DNA of 20,000 bases, taken from positions 42,501 to 62,500 of the forward strand of contig NW_026729265.1 in assembly GCF_030272615.1 (NCBI RefSeq), in the 5' to 3' direction. Below the pieces are notes generated by a model. That model was not told the origin of the DNA, ran no database searches, and was given only the letters and a program-made list of their open reading frames with translations. This stretch comes from Cryptomeria japonica (Eukaryota > Streptophyta > Pinopsida > Cupressales > Cupressaceae). The position numbers and the translations under genes were made by a program. Shown here piece after piece: positions 8,727 through 16,085 of this stretch; positions within the stretch are counted from its first letter, which is position 1; the number at the start of each line of letters is the position of its first letter.

Positions 8727-8873
8727 AGCTATTTGTCTGATTCTCATACATGCGTAGCCTGCAGGAGCAATTAGGACATCGACCCCAACTTTCGGCTTCT
8801 AAACGAAAACAAGGTCTTTGAGGTTGGTGTAATGCGAACAACTAGGGGAGTCAACCCATCAAACCCAACACCT

Positions 8874-8883
8874 CCCCTATATA
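8874..8883 (-). promoter_or_regulatory. Pol I-type initiator box TATATAGGGG (copy 9)
   Basis: The box is intact, but the stem-loop next to it is weakened (GGTTGGTGTAATGCGAACAACT) and the SalI motif is mutated to GAGTCAACCC. Confidence 0.55.
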
Positions 8884-9030
8884 AGCTATTTGTCTGATTC
8901 TCATACATGTGTAGTCTACAGGAGCAATTAGGACATCGACCCCAACTTTTGACTTCTTAACGAAAACAAGGTCTTTGAGGTTGACGTAATGCGCACAACC
9001 AGGGGAGTCGACCCATCAAACCCAACACCT

Positions 9031-9040
9031 CCCCTATATA
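9031..9040 (-). promoter_or_regulatory. Pol I-type initiator box TATATAGGGG (copy 10)
   Basis: Intact box in the 157-bp series. The hairpin is partly kept (GGTTGACGTAATGCGCACAACC). Confidence 0.6.
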
Positions 9041-9187
9041 AGCTATTTGTCCGATTCTCATACATGTGTAGCCTGCAGGAGCCATTAGGACATTGACCCC
9101 AACTTTTGACTTCTTAACGAAAACAAGGTCTTTGAGGTTGGCGTAATGCGCACAACCAAGGGAGTTGACCCATCAAACCCAACACCT

Positions 9188-9197
9188 CCCCTATATA
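9188..9197 (-). promoter_or_regulatory. Pol I-type initiator box TATATAGGGG (copy 11)
   Basis: Intact box. The hairpin has GGCGT against GCGC, giving one G:T pair instead of C:G. Confidence 0.6.
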
Positions 9198-9407
9198 AGC
9201 TATTTGTCTGATTCTCATACATGTGTAGCCTGCAACAACGATTAGGACATCCACCCCAACTTCTGAATTCGTCTGCGTTGACCGCACCAAAGGTGCACGC
9301 CTTGGTGCTCACCAAAATCCGACTTCCGACTTCTTCTGCTATGCGGGGTCTTTGAGGTTGGCGCAGTGCGCACAACCAGGGGAGTCAACCCACCGAATGC
9401 AACACCT

Positions 9408-9417
9408 CCCCTATATA
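9408..9417 (-). promoter_or_regulatory. Pol I-type initiator box TATATAGGGG (copy 12)
   Basis: Intact box after the longer 220-bp step. The hairpin is intact (GGTTGGCGCAGTGCGCACAACC) and the SalI motif is mutated (GAGTCAACCC). Confidence 0.6.
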
Positions 9418-9513
9418 AGCTATTTGTCTGATTCTCATACATGCGTAGACTGCAGCAATGATTAGGACATCCACCCCAACTTTTGACTTCTTAAACAAGA
9501 CAGGGTCTTTGAA

Positions 9514-9533
9514 GTTGGTGCAGTGCACACAAC
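9514..9533. promoter_or_regulatory. Stem-loop variant with compensatory pair
   Basis: GTTG-GTGC pairs with GCAC-A-CAAC around an AGT loop. Most other units have GCGC with GCGC here, so C:G has become T:A on both sides while the stem, bulge and 3-nt loop are unchanged. The near edge is 32 bp from the box at 9565. Confidence 0.75.
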
Positions 9534-9564
9534 CAGGGGAGTCGACCCATCAAACGCAACACCT

Positions 9565-9574
9565 CCCCTATATA
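9565..9574 (-). promoter_or_regulatory. Pol I-type initiator box TATATAGGGG (copy 13)
   Basis: The last promoter before the G-rich minisatellite. The + strand reads TATATAAAGC, one A more than the other copies, so the - strand has TTTATATAGGGG. Confidence 0.55.
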
Positions 9575-9654
9575 AAGCTATTTGTCCGATTCTCATACGT
9601 GTAGTCTGCAGCAGCGATTAGGACATCGACCCCAACTTCCGAATTCGTTTGCAT

Positions 9655-9840
9655 TGACCGCACCAAAGGTGCACGCCTTGGTGTGCACCCTGGAGTGCAC
9701 TTTGGTGCTCACCTCGGTGCACACTTTGGTGTGCACCTCGGTGTGCACCAAAGGTGCGCACCTTGGAGCGCACCAAAGGTGTACACTTTGGAGCGCACCA
9801 CATAGGGTCTTTGAGAGGTTGGCGCAGTGCGCACACCAAG
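9655..9840. repeat. Short GGTGCACC/GGTGCGCACC-type repeats
   Basis: A run of 10-18-bp near-palindromic pieces (CACCAAAGGTGC, CCTTGGTGTGCACC, GGTGCGCACC, TTGGAGCGCACC). The same modules make up the 52-bp array and the right third of the window. It ends with GGGTCTTTGAGAGGTTGGCGC (about 9805), a promoter-unit piece without a box. Confidence 0.75.
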
Positions 9841-11500
9841 GTGGGTGTTGAGGTGCGTGCCGAGGTGGGTGGGTGCTAGGGTGCGCTCCATGGTGGGTGC
9901 CAGGGTGGGTGCGTGCTAGGGTGGATTCCAAAGAGGGTCATAGGGTGGGTGCCAAGGTGGGTTGGTGATATAGTGGGTTCAAAGGTGGGTACTAGGGTGG
10001 GTTCCAAGGTGGGTCACAAGTTGGGTGCCAGGATGCGTGGGTGTTAGGTTGGGTGCCAAGGTGGGCTCCTGCGTGGGTGGGTGCTAGGGTGGGTTTCAAG
10101 GTGGACGCGAGGGCGGGTGCCAAGGTGGGTAACAAGTTGGGTGTTAGGATGGGTGAGTGCTAGAGTGGGTGCCAAGGTGGGTGGGTGCTAAGGTGGATGC
10201 CAAGGTGGTTCACAGGGTGGGTGGGTTCTAGGGTGAGTTCCAAGGTGGGTCACAGGTTCAGTGCTAGGGTGGGTGTCAAGGCGGGTGTCGAGGTGCCTGG
10301 GTGCTAGGGTGTGGATGCCAATGTGGGTCATAGGGTGGGTACTAGGGTGGGCTGCAATGTGGGTGCCAAGGTGGGTAACATGCTCGGTGGGTTCTAAATT
10401 GGGTGCCAGGGTGGGTGTGCACCCACCTTGCCCGAGGTGGGTGCCAAGGTGCCAGTGTGGGTGGGTGCTAAGGTGGATGCCAAGGTGGGTGAGAAGGTGG
10501 GTGATAGGTTGAGTGGTAGGATGGGTGGGTGCCAAGATGGGTCACAGGGTGGGTGCAAGGGTGGGTAGGTGCTAGGGTTGGTGTCAGGGTGGGTGGGTGC
10601 TAGGTTGGGTTCCAAGGTGGGTGCGAGGGTGAGTGTCAAGGTGGGTCACAGGTTAGGTGCTAGGATGGGTGAGTGCTAGGGTGCAAAGGTGCCAGGGTGG
10701 GTGCTAGGATGGGTCGATGCTAGGGTGAGTGGCAAGGTGGGTCCACAAGTGTCAAGGTGGGTGCCGAGGTGGGTGCCAAGTCGGCGACTGCTATGGTGGA
10801 TGCCAAGGTGGGTCACGGGGTGGGTGCCAAGTTGCTAGGTTGGGTTCCAAGGTGGGTGCCAACGTGGGTGCTAGGGTGCGTGGGTTAAAGGGTGTGTCAC
10901 AACGTGGGTGCCAGGATGGGTGCGCACCCACACTGGCCAAGACGGGTGCGGGTGCAAGGTTGGGTTCCAAGCCCGGTCACAGGCTGGGTGCTAGGATGGG
11001 TGGGTGCCAAGGTGGGCACCAGGGTGGGTGCACCCACCCTGGCCAAGGTGGGTCACGGGGTGGGTCCTAGGGTGGGTAACGGGGTGGGTACTAAGGTGCG
11101 TGCCAAGGTGGGTCATAGGGTGGGTGCCAAGGTGGGCACCAGGGTGGGTGTGCACCAACCCTAGCCAGGGTAGGTCACGGGGTGGTTGTCGGGGTGGGCG
11201 TCAAGGAGCCAAGGTGGGTGGCAAGTAGCCAAGTTGCGTGCCAAGGTGGGTGTCGGGGTGGGTGCCAAGGATCCAAGGTGGGTGCCAAGGAACCAAGGTG
11301 GGTGTCTGGGTGGGTGCCGAGGTGGGAGCCAGGGTGGGTCCCAAGGTGAGTGCAAAGGTGGGTGCCAGGGTCAAGGTGAGTGCCAATGTGGGTTCCAAGG
11401 TGCCAGGGTCAGGGTGAGTGCCAATGTGGGTTCAAAGGTGCTAAGTTGGGTGCGAGGTTGGGTGCGAGGGTGGGTGGGTGCCAAGGTGTGCTAGGTGGAA
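9840..11500. repeat. G-rich strand-biased minisatellite (GGTGGGTGCCAAGG-like)
   Basis: About 1.66 kb of degenerate short repeats built on GGTGGGTGCCAAGGTGGGT and GTGCTAGGGTGGGT. The + strand is very rich in G and T with few C, apart from CC in GCCA and some short CACCCACC islands (near 10425, 10925, 11030 and 11150). GGGTGGGTG runs are frequent, so G-quadruplexes are possible on the + strand. Open frames are repeat by-products (GWVPRWV-like on +). No gene or promoter box is seen here. Confidence 0.85.
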
Positions 11501-12284
11501 GCCCGGGTGGGTCGGCATCCCATGGGTGTCGAGTTGGGTGCCTGATGGGTGCTTCTTGTCAAGTTTTAGTCGTCGGGACTCATTTCGAGCCTTAGAGGTC
11601 GTTTCTTGTCCGGTTGCCCTGTCTTCGACCTGGGAACCCAATTTTGGTCCTCGGGTCCCATTTTTTTTTGTCTCGCATCCCACTTTTGGCCTGTGGCCTT
11701 TTCGGGGTCGATTCTCGTTTTGGGCATCAGAGCATGTTTCTTCTCCTAAAACCCAATATTTGTTTATTAAGTCTCGGAACACATTTTTGTTCTCGTGGAC
11801 CCATCATGGGTCTTGGAACGCATTTGTGGTCCTTGGGTCCCATTTTGCATCCCGAAACTTGTGTTTTGGTGCTTGATCCCTATTTTGGGTGCCCACCTTG
11901 CACCAAGTGCGCACCCGGGGCAAACCGAGCGCCTTGGTGCACCGGGGCAAGATCGAGCGTGCACCCGAGGCGCCCCGAACATGCACCAAGGTGCACTCGG
12001 CCCACATGTGAGCGCAGGTCGTTGCGCCCGAGGTGGTGTGTGGGCACCGCGTTGCAGACGGGACACTGCACGCACACGACGCCCCCTCCAGGTGCACGCA
12101 CGTAGGCCGGGCCGGGTGCACACCCGACGCCCTAGCAAGGTGCGCGCACCCGGGCAGGGCTCACACTTGGCGAACGGGGCGCACTTCGCGAGGGAGGGTG
12201 TGCACCTCGACGGGGGTGGGTGGCCGGGGTGGATTCGCACGTGGGTCGCGGTTTGCTAAGTACACACTGCGACAAGCTCATAAC
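11500..12284. other. 5S upstream spacer, copy 1
   Basis: No gene is seen. Bases 11540-11890 are less G-biased and hold diverged short repeats (GGTCCTCGGGTCCCATTTT, GGTCCTTGGGTCCCATTTTG, TCTCGCATCCCACTTTTGG, TCTTGGAACGCATTTG). From 11890 the sequence is GC-rich, with GCACCCGGGGC, GCACCAAGGTGCAC and similar modules also found in the right third. Immediately before the 5S gene, TAAGTA lies near -28 and C at -1, weakly like the TATA-like and C(-1) elements of plant 5S promoters. Confidence 0.6.
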
Positions 12285-12402
12285 GGGTGCGATCATACCA
12301 GCGTTAGTGCACCGGATCCCATCAGAACTCCGCAGTTAAGCGCGCTTGGGCCGGAGTAGTACTGGGATGGGTGACCTCCCGGGAAGTCCCGGTGTTGCAC
12401 CC
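12285..12402 (+). rRNA. 5S ribosomal RNA gene, copy 1
   Basis: The 5S rRNA is part of the large ribosomal subunit and is made by RNA polymerase III. The 118 bp from GGGTGCGATCATACCAGC to GTGTTGCACCC match plant 5S over the whole length. They include the universally conserved GGATCCCATCAGAACTCCGC and GGATGGGTGACCTCCCGGG segments, and the ends (GGGTGC... and ...GCACCC) pair as helix I. With one or two U from the terminator the RNA would be the usual 119-120 nt. I see no change that would disable it. It is on the + strand, opposite to the Pol I-type boxes. Variant positions suggest a gymnosperm or fern-like sequence, a guess from memory. Confidence 0.97.
12334..12378 (+). promoter_or_regulatory. 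Internal 5S promoter (A box, IE, C box)
   Basis: AGTTAAGCGCGCTTG at about +50 to +64 corresponds to the A box, and GGGATGGGTGACCTC at about +80 to +94 to the C box bound with TFIIIA. All look intact. The same region in copy 2 is at 15485-15529. Confidence 0.85.
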
Positions 12403-12408
12403 TTTTTT
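12403..12408 (+). terminator. Pol III terminator T6 after 5S copy 1
   Basis: Six T directly after GCACCC, followed by AG and five more T (12411-12415) as a possible back-up. Confidence 0.9.
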
Positions 12409-12594
12409 AGTTTTTCGCCGGGCGTCGCAATGCTATTTGAATAAACCTTTTGCCCGTTTGCGTTCTCGTCGGGGCCGGGCCGGGCCGGGGTGCGCTGCCC
12501 GCACTACCGCGCGCGCGGGGGCGACACCGAGCGCGCACCCGAGGCACCCCGAGCACACAGGCCACGGTGCAACCCGGGCGTTGTGCGCGCACCC
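12409..12594. other. 5S downstream spacer, copy 1 (truncated by the duplication)
   Basis: Contains a short A/T-richer part (to about 12450), then GC-rich sequence with CCGGGCCGGGCCGGGG and CGCGCGCGGGGG. It is cut off at CACCCCGGT, where segment A follows. The uninterrupted form is at 15560-15990. Confidence 0.6.
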
Positions 12595-12939
12595 CGGTCA
12601 TCGGACCCAAACTCCGCCTTTTTGCGTATGGCACGCCTTCAAATCGGTCATCGGACCCAAATTCCGCCTTCCTGTGCATGGCGGGCCATCAACATCAACT
12701 CGGTCATCGGACCCAAATTCCGCCTTTCTGCGCATGGCACGCCATCAACTCGGTCATCGGACCCAAATTCCGCCTTCCTGCGCATGGCAGGTCATCGGAC
12801 ACAAATTCAGACCTCGCCAATATGCCTACGTATCGAATCGGTCATCGGACCCAACTTCCGACTTCATCCATACTGTAGGGTCTTTGAGGTTGGCGCGGTG
12901 CGCTCAACCCAGGGAGTCGACCCATCGAAGCATACACCT

Positions 12940-12949
12940 CCCCTATATA
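12940..12949 (-). promoter_or_regulatory. Pol I-type initiator box TATATAGGGG (copy 14)
   Basis: Duplicate of the box at 6849, with its 311-bp unit. It lies 538 bp beyond the 3' end of 5S copy 1. Confidence 0.6.
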
Positions 12950-13250
12950 AGCTATTTGTCCGATTCCCACACCTGTGTAGTTTGCACCTCTGACCAGGAC
13001 ATCGACCCCAACTTCCGAACTCGACTGCAACGACGGCACCAGCGCCTTGGTGCGCACCTTGCGACGCACAGTCCCAACATTCGCCTTCCTGCACATGGCA
13101 GGTCATCGGACCCAAATTCCGACCTCGCGAGTATGCCTACATATCGAATCGGTCATCGGACCCAACTTCCGACTTCATCCATACCGTAGGGTCTTTGAGG
13201 TTGGCGCGGTGCGCTCAACCCGGGGAGTCGACCCAACGAAGCATACACCT

Positions 13251-13260
13251 CCCCTATATA
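13251..13260 (-). promoter_or_regulatory. Pol I-type initiator box TATATAGGGG (copy 15)
   Basis: Duplicate of the box at 7160, with stem-loop at 13199-13220. Confidence 0.6.
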
Positions 13261-13561
13261 AGCTATTTGTCCGATTCCCACACCTGTGTAGTTTGCACCT
13301 CCGATCAAGACATCGACCCCAACTTCCGAACTCGCCTCCAACGACCGAACCAGCGCCTTGGTGCGCACCTTGCAACGCACAGTGCCAACATTCGCCTTCC
13401 TGCACGTGGCAGGTCATCGGACCCAAATTCCGACCTCGCGAGTATGCCTACATATCGAATCGGTCATCGGACCCAACTTCCGACTTCATCCATACCGTAG
13501 GGTCTTTGAGGTTGGCGCGGTGCGCTCAACCCGGGGAGTCGACCCAACGAAGCATACACCT

Positions 13562-13571
13562 CCCCTATATA
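13562..13571 (-). promoter_or_regulatory. Pol I-type initiator box TATATAGGGG (copy 16)
   Basis: Duplicate of the box at 7471, including the GTGTAGCTTGCACC flank variant. Confidence 0.6.
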
Positions 13572-13872
13572 AGCTATTTGTCCGATTCCCACACCTGTGT
13601 AGCTTGCACCTCCGATCAGGACATCGACCCCAACTTCCGAACTCGACTAAAAAGACCGCACCAGCGCCTTGGTGTGCACCTTGCAACGCACAGTGCCAAC
13701 ATTCGCCTTCCTGCACATGGCAGGTCATCGGACCCAAATTCCGACCTCATGAGCATACCTACTAATCGAATCGGTCATCGGACCCAACTTCCGACTTCAT
13801 CCATACCGTAGGGTCTTTGAGGTTGGCGCGGTGCGCTCAACCTGGGGAGTCGACCCATCGAAGCATACACCT

Positions 13873-13882
13873 CCCCTATATA
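13873..13882 (-). promoter_or_regulatory. Pol I-type initiator box TATATAGGGG (copy 17)
   Basis: Duplicate of the box at 7782, next to the second 52-bp array. If active, its leftward transcript would run antisense into 5S copy 1 about 1.5 kb downstream. Confidence 0.6.
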
Positions 13883-13981
13883 AGCTATTTGTCCGATTCC
13901 GACACCTGTGTAGTTTGCACCTCCGCTCAGGACATCGACCCCAACTTCCGAACTCGCCTGCAACGACCGAACCAGCGCCTT

Positions 13982-14568
13982 GGTGCGCACCAAAAGTGCG
14001 CACTTTTGGAGGGCACTTTTGTGCGCTCCAAAGGTGCGCACTTTTGGAGGGCACTTTTCTGCGCTCCAAAGGTGCGCACTTTTGGAGGGCACTTTTTGGA
14101 GGGCACTTTTCTGCGCTCCAAAGGTGCGCACTTTTGGAGGGCACTTTTTGGAGGGCACTTTTCTGCGCTCCAAAGGTGCGCACTTTTGGAGGGCACTTTT
14201 TGGAGGGCACTTTTCTGCGCTCCAAAGGTGCGCACTTTTGGAGGGCACTTTTTGGAGGGCACTTTTCTGCGCTCCAAAGGTGCGCACTTTTGGAGGGCAC
14301 TTTTTGGAGGGCACTTTTCTGCGCTCCAAAGGTGCGCACTTTTGGAGGGCACTTTTTGGAGGGCACTTTTCTGCGCTCCAAAGGTGCGCACTTTTGGAGG
14401 GCACTTTTTGGAGGGCACTTTTCTGCGCTCCAAAGGTGCGCACTTTTGGAGGGCACTTTTTGGAGGGCACTTTTCTGCGCTCCAAAGGTGCGCACTTTTG
14501 GAGGGCACTTTTTGGAGGGCACTTTTCTGCGCTCCAAAGGTGCGCACTTTTGGAGGGCACTTTTGTGC
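13982..14568. repeat. 52-bp minisatellite, 9 long units (second copy)
   Basis: CTTTTTGG markers run from 14092 every 52 bp to 14508, nine units against ten in the first copy. The TGTGCTCC variant of the first array is absent. The 20-bp palindrome is repeated at 13990-14009. Confidence 0.9.
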
Positions 14569-14595
14569 GAGGGTGGGTGGGTGGGTGGGTGCGAG
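14569..14595. repeat. Junction filler with perfect G-quadruplex tract
   Basis: GAGGGTGGGTGGGTGGGTGG and following bases hold five GGGT runs in a row (14571-14590). They sit between the end of segment A' and the start of segment B'. (GGGT)n is among the most stable intramolecular G-quadruplex motifs known. In the first copy 2915 bp separate the two segments; here only these 27 bp do. Confidence 0.85.
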
Positions 14596-15435
14596 GTTGG
14601 GTGCGAGGTTGGGTGCGAGGGTGGGTGGGTGCCAAGGTGTGCTAGGTGGAAGCCCGGGTGGGTCGGCATCCCATGGGTGTCGAGTTGGGTGCCTGATGGG
14701 TGCTTCTTGTCAAGTTTTAGTCGTCGGGACTCATTTCGAGCCTTAGAGGTCGTTTCTTGTCCGGTTGCCCTGTCTTCGACCTGGGAACCCAATTTTGGTC
14801 CTCGGGTCCCATTTTTTTTTGTCTCGCATCCCACTTTTGGCCTGTGGCCTTTTCGGGGTCGATTCTCGTTTTGGGCATCAGAGCATGTTTCTTCTCCTAA
14901 AACCCAATATTTGTTTATTAAGTCTCGGAACACATTTTTGTTCTCGTGGACCCATCATGGGTCTTGGAACGCATTTGTGGTCCTTGGGTCCCATTTTGCA
15001 TCCCGAAACTTGTGTTTTGGTGCTTGATCCCTATTTTGGGTGCCCACCTTGCACCAAGTGCGCACCCGGGGCAAACCGAGCGCCTTGGTGCACCGGGGCA
15101 AGATCGAGCGTGCACCCGAGGCGCCCCGAACATGCACCAAGGTGCACTCGGCCCACATGTGAGCGCAGGTCGTTGCGCCCGAGGTGGTGTGTGGGCACCG
15201 CGTTGCAGACGGGACACTGCACGCACACGACGCCCCCTCCAGGTGCACGCACGTAGGCCGGGCCGGGTGCACACCCGACGCCCTAGCAAGGTGCGCGCAC
15301 CCGGGCAGGGCTCACACTTGGCGAACGGGGCGCACTTCGCGAGGGAGGGTGTGCACCTCGACGGGGGTGGGTGGCCGGGGTGGATTCGCACGTGGGTCGC
15401 GGTTTGCTAAGTACACACTGCGACAAGCTCATAAC

Positions 15436-15553
15436 GGGTGCGATCATACCAGCGTTAGTGCACCGGATCCCATCAGAACTCCGCAGTTAAGCGCGCTTGG
15501 GCCGGAGTAGTACTGGGATGGGTGACCTCCCGGGAAGTCCCGGTGTTGCACCC
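15436..15553 (+). rRNA. 5S ribosomal RNA gene, copy 2
   Basis: Identical to copy 1 as far as I can compare, with the same internal promoter (15485-15529), the same C at -1 and the same upstream TAAGTA. It lies 3151 bp from copy 1 in the same orientation. That is far longer than the usual few-hundred-bp 5S tandem repeat, so this is not a standard separate 5S array. Confidence 0.97.
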
Positions 15554-15559
15554 TTTTTT
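15554..15559 (+). terminator. Pol III terminator T6 after 5S copy 2
   Basis: Six T directly after GCACCC, as in copy 1. Confidence 0.9.
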
Positions 15560-15989
15560 AGTTTTTCGCCGGGCGTCGCAATGCTATTTGAATAAACCTT
15601 TTGCCCGTTTGCGTTCTCGTCGGGGCCGGGCCGGGCCGGGGTGCGCTGCCCGCACTACCGCGCGCGCGGGGGCGACACCGAGCGCGCACCCGAGGCACCC
15701 CGAGCACACAGGCCACGGTGCAACCCGGGCGTTGTGCGCGCACCCCGGTGCGCCCGAGGTGCTGCGCGCGCACCCAGGTGAAATCGGTGTGCACCTCGGC
15801 CAGTGCGCGCTCGGTCGAGTCGCGCACGTTGGCCAAGGTGCACGGTGATGTTTCTTACTCTAAGGTTCCGCACCAGACGCCCGGGACAGGTGAGCGAAGC
15901 TGGGCGGGGCCGGGTGCGCGGCCGGGGCAGGTGCACGCAGCTGGAGAGAGCTTTGGAGCACACTTCGGAGCGCACCAATGATGCGCTCC
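15560..15989. other. 5S downstream spacer, copy 2 (intact)
   Basis: GC-rich, with GGTGCGCCCGAGG and GCGCGCGCACCCAGG modules to about 15850, then a stretch that occurs once in the window (GTGATGTTTCTTACTCTAAGG, near 15846). It ends with TTGGAGCACACTTCGGAGCGCACC, the module that dominates the next 4 kb. No gene is seen. Confidence 0.55.
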
Positions 15990-16085
15990 ATTCAAAAGTT
16001 TCCTGAAAAGGCAAAAAAAGTTGAGATTATAGAATTTCCCACTTGAGAGATTGTAAAAAAAAAAAATTTAAAATGAAGGAAACGC
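15990..16085. repeat. A/T-rich block 1 (diverged)
   Basis: Contains GAAAAGGCAAAAAAAG, TTGAGATTATAGAATTTCCC, a run of 12 A (16055-16066) and TTTAAAATGAAGGAAACGCGGG. It is a diverged relative of the blocks further right, which read GATTTTAAAATTTCCG. It stands out sharply from the GC-rich surroundings. Confidence 0.75.

Larger units (their letters stand above)
8640..9655. repeat. 157-bp promoter repeats (6 promoters)
   Basis: Boxes at 8717, 8874, 9031, 9188, 9408 and 9565 are spaced 157, 157, 157, 220 and 157 bp. Each unit has GGGTCTTTGAGGTTGG (hairpin), AGGGGAGTCGACCCATCAAA, ACACCTCCCCTATATAAGC, TTGTCTGATTCTCATACATG, CAGCAG or CAGGAGCAATTAGGACATC, and CACCCCAACTTTTGACTTC. The 220-bp step contains an extra GACCGCACCAAAGGTGCACGCC piece of about 63 bp. 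The 157-bp unit is about half of the 311-bp unit and corresponds to its promoter half. Confidence 0.85.
11445..12598. repeat. Segment B, first copy (1154 bp, contains 5S gene 1)
   Basis: This segment recurs at 14596-15749 with a constant shift of 3151 bp. The copies look identical in every stretch I compared, and the predicted peptides from equivalent frames are identical. It runs from the end of the G-rich minisatellite through the 5S gene to GCACCCCGGT, where the first copy is joined to segment A (CGGT shared at the junction) and the second continues into unique sequence. Confidence 0.9.
12595..14568. repeat. Segment A', second copy (1974 bp)
   Basis: A duplicate of 6504-8529 with one 52-bp unit fewer. 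The left junction shares CGGT with the end of segment B; the right junction shares CTTTTGTGC (14560-14568) with the first copy. It carries four more promoter boxes and a 9-unit minisatellite. Confidence 0.9.
14596..15749. repeat. Segment B', second copy (1154 bp, contains 5S gene 2)
   Basis: A duplicate of 11445-12598 at a shift of 3151 bp, with the same upstream spacer, 5S gene and downstream spacer. It reads through CCCCGGT into sequence not present after the first copy, so this copy holds the probable original right flank. Confidence 0.9.

Noticed and set aside
7684-8774. Overlapping open frames of 234-398 codons through the 52-bp arrays, with repeated CPPKSALQK or FGGHFLEGTF peptides
   Set aside because: The 52-bp unit is stop-free in most frames, so any frame looks open. 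The peptide repeats (52 residues = three units) reflect the DNA period. The duplicate array behaves the same.
5373-13882. Pol II TATA boxes (CCCCTATATAAG) firing rightward
   Set aside because: Not excluded. The + strand does resemble a Pol II TATA box, but no gene follows any copy, and IGS-type repeats and 5S genes favour the Pol I reading on -.
11445-15749. LTR retroelement or Cassandra-like TRIM (two 1154-bp direct repeats each with a 5S gene around a ~2-kb interior)
   Set aside because: The interior is a copy of upstream spacer sequence (6504-8529), no primer-binding site, polypurine tract or target duplication is evident, and the repeats do not have TG...CA ends. Cassandra LTRs are far shorter. 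Segmental duplication explains it.
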